Virus record (IMG/VR): IMGVR_UViG_3300042987_002867 | Coordinates: 1-20,667 of that record | Length of the DNA: 20,667 nt | Strand: one strand, 5' to 3' | Source: a virus | Part shown: piece after piece, positions 1-7,024 of the stretch | How positions within the stretch are numbered: position 1 is the first letter of the stretch | Layout: each line of letters begins with the position of its first letter | The notes under the pieces: generated by a model | The model's input: the letters and a program-made list of their open reading frames with translations, nothing else | What the model was told of the DNA's origin: nothing | Databases searched by the model: none | Program-made: the position numbers and the translations under genes

Positions 1-183
1 TATCTACATGCAGTTCATTTCTCTGCATGGAAGCAGGGATTGAAAACATTATATTATTGTAGATCGGAAAAAATAGGTAAGGCAGATAAAGTCTCTAAGC
101 AAATAGAGAGACAAGTAATAGAGGAGCTAGATCTAAAGGCTTTAGCTACAGACGAAGAAATTTGTTTAGCATGTCAGGGGTAA
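1..183 (+). CDS. nrdA: Ribonucleotide reductase class I large subunit, C-terminal end (partial)
   Basis: This is the last 60 codons of a gene that enters from the left edge, open in frame 1 from base 1 to the TAA at 181-183. The visible protein begins YLHAVHFSAWKQGLKTLYY and ends EEICLACQG. The (H)xxAWxxGLKTxYY segment and a terminal Cys pair (CLAC) are characteristic of class Ia NrdA. The C-terminal Cys pair re-reduces the active-site disulfide in the family. The product makes deoxynucleotides together with NrdB, encoded downstream at 1933. The catalytic barrel lies outside the window. The pit start codon follows the stop after 2 nt, so the genes are probably cotranscribed. Identification rests on the C-terminus only but is specific. 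Confidence 0.9.
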   Translation, partial: YLHAVHFSAWKQGLKTLYYCRSEKIGKADKVSKQIERQVIEELDLKALATDEEICLACQG

Positions 184-185
184 TT

Positions 186-1184
186 ATGGAAACATCATTA
201 TTAGTTGTAATTAGTTTGATAGTTGTAGCTTTAATTTTTGACTTTACAAATGGATTTCATGATGCAGCAAATTCTATAGCAACAGTAGTAGCAACCAAAA
301 CATTAACACCTATACAAGCTGTTGCTATGGCAGCATTTTTTAATTTTATTATAATGTTTTTTATTACTTTTAAAGTAGCTGCAACGATTGGTAAAGGTAT
401 TGTCATACCTCAAGCGGTTACTTTATTTGTTATTTTTGGTTGTTTAATGGGTGCGATTACATGGAATCTAATTACATGGTGGTTAGGTTTACCTACATCT
501 AGTAGTCATGCTCTAATAGGTGGATTGATAGGTGCAGCAATTGCTAGCGGTGGTTGGAATGTAATTATGGAAGAAGGTTTATTTAGAATATTATCTTTTA
601 TTGTTGCCGCACCCATTATTGGATTTGTATTAGGAGCTTCTTTCAATACAATTGTGAGAAATATGTTTCCTAAAGAAACAAATAATCAAAATAAATGGTT
701 TAAAAGATTACAATTATTGTCAAGTGCTTGTTATTCTATGGGTCATGGTGCAAATGATGCACAAAAGACAGCAGGAATAATATTTTTGATTCTTGTTGCA
801 GGTGGATATTTACAAGCAACAGACAATGTTCCATATTGGGCTGTACTTATTTGTTTTATTGTTATGGGATTAGGTACTTTAGCAGGAGGCTGGAAAATTG
901 TTCACACATTAGGATTCAAACTAACAGAATTATCTCCTCGACAAGGTTTTAGTGCAGAAACAGGTGGAAGTATGATGTTGTTTGGTGCTAGTGTTATGGG
1001 CATTCCTGTGAGCACTACACACACCATAACAGGTGCTATTTTAGGTGTAGGTGCAAGTCAACCCGAACCCAAAGTTCATTGGAAAAAGGCAGGCGAAATT
1101 CTTATTGCATGGATTTTAACTATTCCGTGTTCAGCACTGTTAGCATATGCATTTTGGGAATTAGCTTCATATGGTAACCGATGA
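186..1184 (+). CDS. pit: Pit/PHO4-family inorganic phosphate transporter
   Basis: This is a 332-aa polytopic membrane protein with roughly nine or ten hydrophobic segments. It carries both halves of the duplicated Pit/PHO4 signature, GFHDAAN at residues 23-29 and GHGAND at 186-191, plus the SSSHAL and STTHTITGA motifs that mark the two pseudo-repeats. The family imports phosphate (often as a metal-phosphate complex) by ion symport in the inner membrane. It is shorter than E. coli PitA (about 500 aa), which has a long central cytoplasmic insert absent here. The start at 186 is chosen because AGGGG lies about 6 nt upstream. An in-frame ATG at 162 has no such site and lies inside nrdA. In context it is an auxiliary metabolic gene between nrdA and nrdB, fitting phosphate demand for nucleotide synthesis. 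Activity is inferred. Confidence 0.9.
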   Translation: METSLLVVISLIVVALIFDFTNGFHDAANSIATVVATKTLTPIQAVAMAAFFNFIIMFFITFKVAATIGKGIVIPQAVTLFVIFGCLMGAITWNLITWWLGLPTSSSHALIGGLIGAAIASGGWNVIMEEGLFRILSFIVAAPIIGFVLGASFNTIVRNMFPKETNNQNKWFKRLQLLSSACYSMGHGANDAQKTAGIIFLILVAGGYLQATDNVPYWAVLICFIVMGLGTLAGGWKIVHTLGFKLTELSPRQGFSAETGGSMMLFGASVMGIPVSTTHTITGAILGVGASQPEPKVHWKKAGEILIAWILTIPCSALLAYAFWELASYGNR

Positions 1185-1779
1185 AGATGCATGGAATGCT
1201 TATCCATGGGCTCGGTACAAATATTTTAATAAATTATGGCTATCTGAATACCTAGAATATATATGTGGTCCAGCAGGAATTAAAATACCTAAAACAGGTG
1301 AGTATGTTGTCAGACCTATCTACAATCTTGAAGGTATGAGTAGAGGTGCATATTGTGGCACATTTGAAAGTGGATATGATTCGTTTCCTGCTGGCTATTT
1401 TTGGTGTGAGAAATTTGAGGGTGAACATTATAGTGTAGATTTTGAAAAATCTACAGAGGGATGGAATCAGATACTATCTGTAGTAGGATATAAATCTTCA
1501 TTTAAAAAATTTCACAGATGGGAAAAGATTAAAACAGATTATATTATACCTAATTTTCTTTATCATCTAGAAGTACCTTATATAAATGTTGAATATATTG
1601 GTAATAAGATAATAGAAGTTCATTTTAGAAGAAATCCTGACTTTTACAATCATAATTATAATACTCTTGATGTGATATGGGAATCAGATTCACCTTTAAA
1701 TTATGATAAAACTTGGACTTGGATTCCTGCAAAAGAACAAACAGATGATGATGTTAGAATAGGATTTTACGGGAGATAA
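1171..1779 (+). CDS. Conserved phage protein of unknown function (202 aa)
   Basis: The 202-aa product is rich in aromatic residues (many Trp and Tyr) and soluble in appearance, with no membrane segment or signal peptide. I recall similar proteins from T4-like cyanophages and other aquatic phages, sharing the blocks TGEYVVRPIYNLEGMSRGA (about residues 42-60) and PAGYFWCEKF. The first block vaguely recalls nucleotide-binding ATP-grasp proteins, but I see no full motif set and do not assign a function. The start ATG at 1171 overlaps the end of pit by 14 nt, and no strong ribosome binding site precedes it, suggesting translational coupling. The gene lies between pit and nrdB in a continuous run and is probably part of the same transcript. 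Confidence 0.8.
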   Translation: MVTDEDAWNAYPWARYKYFNKLWLSEYLEYICGPAGIKIPKTGEYVVRPIYNLEGMSRGAYCGTFESGYDSFPAGYFWCEKFEGEHYSVDFEKSTEGWNQILSVVGYKSSFKKFHRWEKIKTDYIIPNFLYHLEVPYINVEYIGNKIIEVHFRRNPDFYNHNYNTLDVIWESDSPLNYDKTWTWIPAKEQTDDDVRIGFYGR

Positions 1780-1781
1780 AA

Positions 1782-1940
1782 ATGGAAAATAAAAAACAAG
1801 TATTAGCAGAGTTTGTTCAAGAAGTAATGGATGAGTGTAAAAAGGAAGGTATCACAGACGAGGAACTTAAGGAGCTAGAGGAGCCTCTACAAAACCTGTC
1901 TATTACATTGGCAAAGATGAAAGCAAAACACAATGGTTAA
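1782..1940 (+). CDS. Small acidic helical protein (52 aa), unknown
   Basis: This short gene encodes 52 residues beginning MENKKQVLAEFVQEVM and ending KMKAKHNG. It has a good ribosome binding site (GGGAG, about 6 nt before the ATG), starts 2 nt after the previous stop and overlaps the nrdB start by 8 nt. The sequence is charged and predicted helical (EELKELEEPLQNL), without Cys or membrane segments. The tight packing on both sides supports a real gene. No function is recognised. Its position directly before nrdB suggests coupled translation with the reductase small subunit. Confidence 0.65.
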   Translation: MENKKQVLAEFVQEVMDECKKEGITDEELKELEEPLQNLSITLAKMKAKHNG

Positions 1941-2913
1941 AAAGAAGTTAAGGCTAACAGATGAGAGAAATTACTTTAGACCATTCAGTTATGAATGGGC
2001 ATATCAAGATTGGTTAGCCCATGAGCAGGCGCATTGGTTATTTTCAGAAGTACCTATGGTTGAGGATGTAAAGGATTGGAAAAATAAATTATCTGAAGAA
2101 GAAAGAGTCTTCCTCACAAATATTTTCCGTTTCTTTACTCAAGGTGATATTGATGTTGCTGGTGGTTATATAAAGAACTATCTACCACATTTCCCTCAAC
2201 CAGAGATTCGTATGATGTTATGTGGTTTTGCTGCTAGAGAGGCAGTTCATATTGCTGCATACAGTCATCTAATTGAGACTCTAGGAATGCCTGATTCAAT
2301 TTATAATGAGTTTCTTGAGTATGAAGCAATGAGAGATAAACACAATTACTTTCTAGATCTCTCAGCTAAAGATGGTACAAAGGATTCAGTTGCAACTAAC
2401 ATAGCCGCCTTCTCTGCTTTTACTGAAGGTATGCAGTTATTTTCATCATTTATAATGTTACTTAATTTCCCCCGCCATGGAAAGATGAAGGGAATGGGTC
2501 AGATTATTACTTGGTCTATTGTAGATGAAACTATGCATTGTGACTCGATGATTAAACTATTTAGAACATACATCGAGGAAAATAGAGAGATATGGAATGA
2601 TGAACTAAAGGGTAAGATTTATACCATTGCAACAAAGATGGTTGAACTAGAGGATAAGTTCATTGATCTAGCATTTAGTATCAAGGATATGCAAAATCTA
2701 ACTGCAGCAGATGTAAAGACATATATTAGATACATCACTGACAGACGTCTAATATCCCTAGGCTTAAAAGGTATATTCAAGGTTAAAAAGAACCCTTTAC
2801 CATGGGTAGAGGAAATGATCAATGCACCAACTCATACTAATTTCTTTGAAAACAGAGCAACCGATTATGCGAAAGGAGCTCTGTCAGGTAACTGGAATGA
2901 AGTCTGGGCATGA
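1933..2913 (+). CDS. nrdB: Ribonucleotide reductase class I small subunit
   Basis: The 326-aa product is the radical-generating R2 subunit, which pairs with NrdA (end at 183) to reduce ribonucleotides. All expected metal ligands can be placed: D72 (in QGDIDVAGG), E103 and H106 (in REAVHIAAY), E165 (in FTEGMQLF), and E199 and H202 (in DETMHCD). Y110 lies seven residues after E103, the same spacing as E115 to the radical Tyr122 in E. coli NrdB, so a tyrosyl-radical enzyme is likely. W27 matches the radical-transfer Trp. The C-terminus ends in WNEVWA, the part that docks on NrdA in the family. The start overlaps the upstream 52-aa gene by 8 nt, and the stop overlaps the next start (ATGA). nrdA and nrdB are separated here by three genes. 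Confidence 0.95.
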   Translation: MVKKKLRLTDERNYFRPFSYEWAYQDWLAHEQAHWLFSEVPMVEDVKDWKNKLSEEERVFLTNIFRFFTQGDIDVAGGYIKNYLPHFPQPEIRMMLCGFAAREAVHIAAYSHLIETLGMPDSIYNEFLEYEAMRDKHNYFLDLSAKDGTKDSVATNIAAFSAFTEGMQLFSSFIMLLNFPRHGKMKGMGQIITWSIVDETMHCDSMIKLFRTYIEENREIWNDELKGKIYTIATKMVELEDKFIDLAFSIKDMQNLTAADVKTYIRYITDRRLISLGLKGIFKVKKNPLPWVEEMINAPTHTNFFENRATDYAKGALSGNWNEVWA

Positions 2914-3095
2914 AGTTTTATGAAATAAGAATGGAGCTTTGCAAAGAGTGTGACAGATACAATAAAATCATACGTCTTTGCAAAGAGTGTGGCTGCTTTA
3001 TACCAGCCAAAGTATTAATAAGGAGTGAGAGATGTCCATTAAACAAATGGGTGGGACTAGATGATAATAAACATAAATCAAACTGTTGTACATAG
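2910..3095 (+). CDS. Small Cys-rich zinc-binding protein, DUF6171-like
   Basis: The 61-aa protein has Cys pairs C11-x2-C14 and C24-x2-C27 plus C29 and C42. It contains RLCKECGCFIPAK followed by CPLNKW, the pattern of the small DUF6171-like proteins common in phages and bacteria. It probably binds zinc, but no biochemical role is known to me. It starts in a 4-nt ATGA overlap with nrdB, so it is translationally coupled to the reductase. It is followed by another small zinc-ribbon gene at 3105, so the two form a pair of metal-binding small proteins after nrdB. Confidence 0.8.
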   Translation: MKFYEIRMELCKECDRYNKIIRLCKECGCFIPAKVLIRSERCPLNKWVGLDDNKHKSNCCT

Positions 3096-3104
3096 GAGAA
3101 AATC

Positions 3105-3272
3105 TTGGCAAGAAAAGGTTACGAATGTTTTGTCTGCGACGCAGCTTTTAGAGTAAAACATGATCTAGATGACAATTACTACAAAGTAGAATATTGTGCT
3201 TTTTGTGGCAATGAATTATCAGACGAAGAAGAATTAAGTTTCGAGGACGAGGACGAGGATGACAATTCATAA
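3105..3272 (+). CDS. Small zinc-ribbon protein with TTG start and acidic tail (55 aa)
   Basis: This short gene is read from a TTG at 3105 preceded by AGGAGA at 3094-3099, a strong ribosome binding site at correct spacing. The product has C8-x2-C11 (ECFVC) and C31-x2-C34 (CAFCG), a two-knuckle zinc ribbon. It ends in an acidic tail of about 15 residues made mainly of Asp and Glu (FEDEDEDDNS). Zinc binding is inferred from the Cys spacing. The tail suggests contact with a basic partner or mimicry of nucleic acid, which is speculative. No ATG start exists that would keep the first Cys pair, supporting the TTG start. Confidence 0.7.
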   Translation: MARKGYECFVCDAAFRVKHDLDDNYYKVEYCAFCGNELSDEEELSFEDEDEDDNS

Positions 3273-3294
3273 ATAATCTCGCAAAGGAGATTAT

Positions 3295-3708
3295 ATGGAT
3301 TGGATGTACAATGGAACAATTTTTGATAAACCAGATGCAACTGATGTTGGTTTTGTTTATCTCATAACTTGCATACCTACGGGTAGAAAGTATATCGGCA
3401 AGAAACTTTTTTGGTCTACCAAAACAAAACAAATAAAAGGTAAGAAGAAAAAGATTAAAGTCGAATCTGATTGGAAAAAATATTGGTCATCTTCAGCTGA
3501 ATTAAAAGCAGATGTGGCTAAATTGGGTGAGAATAATTTCCGCAGAACAATATTATACTTGTGCAAATCAAAAGGTGAGGCAAACTATCTAGAGGCTCGA
3601 GAGCAATTCGCCCAAGGAGTTCTAGAGTATCCTAGCCTTTGGTATAATGGCTGGATTATAGTTAAAGTATCTGGATCTCATATCAAGCGTCTACATATAG
3701 AGCTATGA
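3295..3708 (+). CDS. GIY-YIG nuclease-like protein
   Basis: The 137-aa protein carries the two-strand GIY-YIG core as GFVYL (residues 19-23) and KYIGKK (32-37). A basic stretch (KGKKKKIK) and a helix with an ExxxEA(R)E segment near residues 98-106 follow, where the family has its metal-binding Glu. The fold is used by phage homing endonucleases (Seg, I-TevI) and by repair nucleases. There is no separate DNA-binding domain beyond about 137 residues, so target specificity is unclear. AGGAG at the proper distance precedes the ATG. Its position close behind nrdB fits known homing-endonuclease invasion of T4-type nrd regions, but no intron or split gene is visible here. Confidence 0.75.
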   Translation: MDWMYNGTIFDKPDATDVGFVYLITCIPTGRKYIGKKLFWSTKTKQIKGKKKKIKVESDWKKYWSSSAELKADVAKLGENNFRRTILYLCKSKGEANYLEAREQFAQGVLEYPSLWYNGWIIVKVSGSHIKRLHIEL

Positions 3709-3896
3709 CGATAGATTACAAAAAGCAAACTCCTTTCATGCCTAGATTCATCTCTAGGGAGGGATTTTTTGTTCTATGGCAAAGTGGAGATTCCTCATAT
3801 GAGATTCATGATAGAGGTAAACGCATGCAAGAACTAAACAACGTAAGCTTTGAATCTGCAATGGAAATTTTTAATACTTTAAAATCAAAGAGTTAG
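3705..3896 (+). CDS. Small protein of unknown function (63 aa)
   Basis: The product is 63 aa, starting MTIDYKKQTPFMPRF and ending FNTLKSKS. It overlaps the GIY-YIG gene by 4 nt (ATGA), so translation is probably coupled. The central region reads as two or three beta strands (GFFVLWQ, SYEIHD) followed by a helix, a small alpha-beta fold. No family is recognised. It is the last gene before the promoter at 3904 and probably ends the nrd-containing transcription unit, although no clear terminator follows it. Confidence 0.65.
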   Translation: MTIDYKKQTPFMPRFISREGFFVLWQSGDSSYEIHDRGKRMQELNNVSFESAMEIFNTLKSKS

Positions 3897-3903
3897 AAAA
3901 AGC

Positions 3904-3932
3904 TTGACATTTTGATTTAAATATGTAATAAT
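3904..3932 (+). promoter_or_regulatory. Sigma70-like promoter before 3940 gene
   Basis: TTGACA at 3904-3909 is followed by TAATAAT at 3926-3932 with TG just before it, giving 16-17 bp spacing (AATAAT preceded by TGT would be an extended -10). It shares the CTTGACA start with the ten promoters at 7481-14772, but its spacer is unrelated. The downstream start codon is at 3940, only about 8 nt from the -10, so the leader is very short or absent. Confidence 0.6.
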
Positions 3933-3939
3933 GTGAGTT

Positions 3940-4125
3940 ATGGATAAAGATACGATTAGAAAGATATGCAACATACAACTAGAGACTCTTGTTGGTTTCG
4001 AGAATGTGTATGAATGGTGGACTATTCCCAATGCATTTTTCAAGGGGAGAACTCCTATAGATGTATTTGACGAGGATCCGTGGAATGTTCTAGGATACCT
4101 TATTTCAGTGACAGAGGGTTATTAA
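3940..4125 (+). CDS. MbcA/ParS/Xre toxin-binding-domain-like small protein
   Basis: This 61-aa protein consists almost entirely of a segment like the C-terminal toxin-binding domain of Xre/MbcA/ParS antitoxins (DUF2384). It has W26-W27 followed by IPNAFFKGRTPIDVF (29-43) and then a Pro and Leu-rich helix (DPWNVLGYLISV). In full antitoxins this module contacts a RES-type toxin and follows an HTH domain. Here there is no HTH domain and no neighbouring toxin gene. Stand-alone copies occur in phages and their role is unknown to me. It follows the promoter at 3904 by a few bases and has no strong ribosome binding site in the short leader. It is 2 nt before the next start. Assignment is by motif pattern only. 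Confidence 0.6.
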   Translation: MDKDTIRKICNIQLETLVGFENVYEWWTIPNAFFKGRTPIDVFDEDPWNVLGYLISVTEGY

Positions 4126-4127
4126 AC

Positions 4128-4370
4128 ATGATGATTACCAAAGAAGAACTAAGTAAAAAGCTACAGAAAAAGAGTCTCTCTATCACGTTTACCAAGGTGG
4201 ATGGCTCAGAACGTGTAATGAATTGCACATTAGAGGAAAAGTTTCTACCAGTGGTAGAGTCAAAATCTACTAAAAAACGTCTAGAGAATCAAGGAGTTAT
4301 CTCAGTTTTTGACCTAGACAAGCAGGCATGGCGTAGCATAAGGCTTGACAGCATAAAAAGTGTATGCTAG
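4128..4370 (+). CDS. DUF2693-like SH3-type phage protein
   Basis: The 80-aa protein (79 aa if the second ATG at 4131 is used) reads MMITKEELSKKLQKK, then SITFTKVDGSERVMNCTL, and ends with FDLDKQAWRSIRLDSIKSV. The order of a (V/I)TFTKxDGxxRxMxCTL strand pair and a terminal WRSxRxDSI motif is typical of DUF2693 (SH3-like fold) proteins common in T4-like phages. Their role is unknown, and nucleic-acid or protein binding is a guess from the fold. A longer reading from 4080 would overlap most of the end of the upstream gene and lacks the family's normal N-terminus, so 4128 is preferred. Confidence 0.8.
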   Translation: MMITKEELSKKLQKKSLSITFTKVDGSERVMNCTLEEKFLPVVESKSTKKRLENQGVISVFDLDKQAWRSIRLDSIKSVC

Positions 4371-4373
4371 TAT
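4345..4373 (+). promoter_or_regulatory. Possible sigma70 promoter before the 344-aa gene
   Basis: TTGACA at 4345-4350 is followed 17 bp later by TAGTAT at 4368-4373, a 4 of 6 match to TATAAT. It lies at the end of the DUF2693-like gene, 28 nt before the start at 4401. The -10 is weak and the match may be chance. Confidence 0.35.
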
Positions 4374-4400
4374 TGAGTTTCAAAAATGACGGAGAAAGAC

Positions 4401-5435
4401 ATGTCTGGTAGTGTTGATTGCAGTCGCCCTGATTACAACATTAGCCTTGCTTTGGTTCTCAACCAATACAATCTTGAGTATGAATACAAGGATGCTAAAA
4501 AGTTCCTGCAGGCATACATAGACAAGCAAGGTATGGCTATCGACATTAACTCCGTACCGGATGGTCAGATTCGACCAACTATGGGTTGGATTGCCGATTT
4601 GCTGCTCAAGGGCTGCAATATCTCTGCCTCTCACGTTGACAAGTTAAATGCATACATCAATCTATTACCCTCAAAGGTAAAAAAGGTTGTTGTCAAGCAA
4701 TCCAACAAGCCCTCCATTCAGGAGGCAGTACAAAACTCAATCAATGAGTATCTCGGTACTCTAGAGGCAGTATTTGACGATCTCTATACTGGAAAGATCA
4801 AATCTTTCGACATCTACTCTGATATGAAGGCAAAGCAGCTGCCTAAGCAAGCGGTAGCTATTGTGCAAGAGTGGGTTAAAGAGAAAGTAAAGTATTTCAT
4901 CAATGTATATGAAAGCAAAGATGAGCAGGTAATCGAGGCGTATGCTCACAAAAAGAAAAGTTTCTTTAAAAAGATGCTACAGGAGCTAGCATCCTGGATT
5001 AGTTCTTCTGGTACCTACAATGAGTATAAGAAGGCAACTCGTAAGCCACGTAAGAAGAAAGAGAAACCTGCCTCTGTGCAAGTTGCAAAGCTGAAGTATT
5101 GCAAGGAAAATACTGATCTAGGTATCAAATCGATCAATCCCGCTGACATGATTGGATGTGGTCAGCTTCTGTGCTACAATGTCAAGACGCGCAAGGTTAT
5201 ATTGTTTCGCACCGACAGTGCCTCAGGCATCAAGTGTAAGGGTTCGTCGCTACTCAATTATGAACCTGAACTCTCCATGCAGAAAACTCTGCGTAAGCCA
5301 AAGGAACAACTGACTGAGCTTATGTCCTTAAGTAAGGTACAGATGAGAAAGTTTATTGAAAACATCAAGGCAAAGGCTGCAGCGGTAAAGAGTCGCATTA
5401 ATGCTGACACGATGATTCTGCGCGCCATTAAATAG
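4401..5435 (+). CDS. Protein of unknown function (344 aa)
   Basis: The 344-aa, Lys-rich soluble protein has no signal peptide or membrane segment. The start at 4401 is chosen because GGAG at 4391-4394 is well placed for it. An in-frame ATG at 4386 would place that site inside the coding region. The N-terminal half is helical. A strongly basic linker (KKATRKPRKKKEKP) sits around residue 210, and the C-terminal third looks like a beta-rich domain (GQLLCYNVKTRKVILF) followed by a basic helix. The basic linker suggests nucleic-acid contact. I do not recognise the family. It lies directly before the RNase H gene, so a role near DNA metabolism is plausible but unproven. Codon use here is slightly more G/C-rich than in the first 4 kb. 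Confidence 0.75.
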   Translation: MSGSVDCSRPDYNISLALVLNQYNLEYEYKDAKKFLQAYIDKQGMAIDINSVPDGQIRPTMGWIADLLLKGCNISASHVDKLNAYINLLPSKVKKVVVKQSNKPSIQEAVQNSINEYLGTLEAVFDDLYTGKIKSFDIYSDMKAKQLPKQAVAIVQEWVKEKVKYFINVYESKDEQVIEAYAHKKKSFFKKMLQELASWISSSGTYNEYKKATRKPRKKKEKPASVQVAKLKYCKENTDLGIKSINPADMIGCGQLLCYNVKTRKVILFRTDSASGIKCKGSSLLNYEPELSMQKTLRKPKEQLTELMSLSKVQMRKFIENIKAKAAAVKSRINADTMILRAIK

Positions 5436-5446
5436 GGGATAATAAA

Positions 5447-6289
5447 ATTATTATAGTAGACTATTCACAAACAGCGATATCTAATCTAATGGTAGAGATT
5501 GGAGGAAGAAAAGACGTAGAGGTCAATCTTCCTCTAATTCGCCATATGATTATCAACTCTATTCGCTCATACAAGCAAAAGTTCGGTGACAAGTTCGGTG
5601 ACATAATTATTGCATGTGACAACATTAATTACTGGCGTAGGGACTACTTTCCCTACTACAAGGCACATAGAAAGCGAGATCGTGAGGAATCTGGCTTCGA
5701 CTGGAAAAGTATCTTCAATGCTCTAAATATCATTCGAGAGGAGCTAGATAAATTCTTTCCATACCATCTGCTGAATGTAGATGGTGCAGAGGCAGATGAT
5801 GTAATTGCTGTACTAATTGAGGCTCTACCGAAGAATGAAAACCATCTGATTATCTCTGGTGATCATGACTTCATTCAACTACAGAAGTATTCTAATGTAA
5901 GACAATATAGTCCTATTCAGAAGAAAATGATCGCTAGTAAGGACACTCATGAGAATATTAAGTTTGAACATATCATGCGTGGAGATCCTGGTGATGGTGT
6001 GCCAAACATTCTTTCTGAAGATGACTCTGTTTTTGTAGGTGCTCGTCAGAAACCAATTACAAAAAAGCGTCTACAGGAATGGAAAAATAATCTACCACAG
6101 ACAGCAGAGTTTCAACGTAACTATACTCGAAATAAAACTCTAGTAGACTTCGACTGCATTCCTATACATATAAAGAATAGAATTCTCGAACAATATAATA
6201 ACCAACAGAAAAAAGATAGATCTAATCTTTTTAACTACTTCATGGAGAACAAAATGAAGCAGATGTTGGAGTGCATACAGGAGTTTTAA
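5447..6289 (+). CDS. rnh: T4 RNase H-like 5'-3' exonuclease, probable AUU start
   Basis: This is a FEN-type 5' nuclease that would remove RNA primers on the lagging strand. Conserved metal-binding blocks are VDYSQ at the very N-terminus (D5), ACDN with YWRRDYFPYYKAHR, EADD (115-118), SGDHDF (D139, D141) and GDPGDGVPN (D180, D183). The first ATG in frame is at 5489, but starting there removes the essential VDYSQ strand, equivalent to the IDFSQ of T4 RNase H. The open frame runs upstream to a TAA at 5429-5431 without any ATG, GTG, TTG or CTG that would keep the motif at normal position. AGGGG at 5434-5438 is 8 nt before ATT at 5447, which would give (M)IIVDYSQ, the usual N-terminus in relatives. 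I therefore infer AUU initiation, with 280 aa. DsbA follows one gene later, as in T4-type gene order. Confidence 0.85.
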   Translation: MIIVDYSQTAISNLMVEIGGRKDVEVNLPLIRHMIINSIRSYKQKFGDKFGDIIIACDNINYWRRDYFPYYKAHRKRDREESGFDWKSIFNALNIIREELDKFFPYHLLNVDGAEADDVIAVLIEALPKNENHLIISGDHDFIQLQKYSNVRQYSPIQKKMIASKDTHENIKFEHIMRGDPGDGVPNILSEDDSVFVGARQKPITKKRLQEWKNNLPQTAEFQRNYTRNKTLVDFDCIPIHIKNRILEQYNNQQKKDRSNLFNYFMENKMKQMLECIQEF

Positions 6290-7024
6290 ATGAAATATCT
6301 TATACCAGAAATTTTTGACATGGTGCAGAAGGCAACCAACTATCAAGATCAAAAAAGAATTTTAGCAGCAAATGATTCAAAGGTTCTAATTGATTGCCTA
6401 CGTATTAACTTTTTACCACAGATGAAAATGGACCTCCCAGAGGGTGAGCCTCCATTTAAGAAAAAGAAAGACATTCCTATTGGTTATGCTGAATCAAATC
6501 TCTACAAAGAGATGCGACGATTCTATATCTGGCTGCAACCATCTAATCTGACAAAGGTACGAAAAGAAAATCTTTTTATTGAGTTACTAGAGTCGATTCA
6601 TCATACAGAGGCTGCAATAGTAGTTGCAATCAAGGATAAGAAGCTCTCTACACTTTACCCTAATATCACTTATGATCTGTGTAGAGATCTATATCCACAA
6701 TTTTTTCCTGAATTAGAGACACCAGTCGCAGCTGCAGTAGTCGAGGAAGCGAAGCAGGAAGCAAAGCAGCCAATTGATTTTCAGGAAACTGCAGCACCCT
6801 CTACAGGTGAACCAGATGCCAAACCAAATCAAAAAATAAAAAAAAAGAAGTTGTATATTCCGAACCCATACCGCGACAAGTGCGCTCTCTCATTGGAGGA
6901 GTGTATTTGCAAATCAAAGAGTATACGAAAAGGTTCTTGTCTAAATAGTAACAGTAAAATCTATCAATATATTAATGGAATGAAGGAAACTAAAAATGAG
7001 TCAGATTCTAACGAATCCAGCTGA
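6290..7024 (+). CDS. DUF6433-like conserved phage protein with Cys-containing tail
   Basis: The 244-aa protein starts immediately after the RNase H stop. The first 150 residues match the DUF6433 pattern I know from T4-like cyano- and pelagiphages: IPEIFDMVQ, an NDSKVLxDxL helix, LPEGEPPFKK near residue 50, LYKEMRRFYIWL, and AIKDKKLSTLYPNIT. A low-complexity linker of Ala, Glu, Lys and Gln follows, and then a basic C-terminus (KIKKKKLYIPNPYRD). The tail contains four Cys in about 25 residues (CALSLEECICKSKS then GSC), possibly a metal site. Function is unknown. Its last 29 nt overlap the start of the dsbA-like gene, suggesting coupled expression of rnh, this gene and dsbA. Confidence 0.75.
   Translation: MKYLIPEIFDMVQKATNYQDQKRILAANDSKVLIDCLRINFLPQMKMDLPEGEPPFKKKKDIPIGYAESNLYKEMRRFYIWLQPSNLTKVRKENLFIELLESIHHTEAAIVVAIKDKKLSTLYPNITYDLCRDLYPQFFPELETPVAAAVVEEAKQEAKQPIDFQETAAPSTGEPDAKPNQKIKKKKLYIPNPYRDKCALSLEECICKSKSIRKGSCLNSNSKIYQYINGMKETKNESDSNESS

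Noticed and set aside
2619-2822. Many open frames on the - strand, for example here and at 9111-9602, 10621-11274 and 15557-15988
   Set aside because: They lie opposite well-supported + strand genes, lack promoters, ribosome binding sites and family motifs, and are read as shadows of coding bias.
3268-3275. CATAAATA, like a T4 late promoter (TATAAATA), 20 nt before the GIY-YIG gene
   Set aside because: It is one base off consensus, overlaps a stop codon in AT-rich DNA, and no similar element stands before the other late-type genes such as the endolysin.
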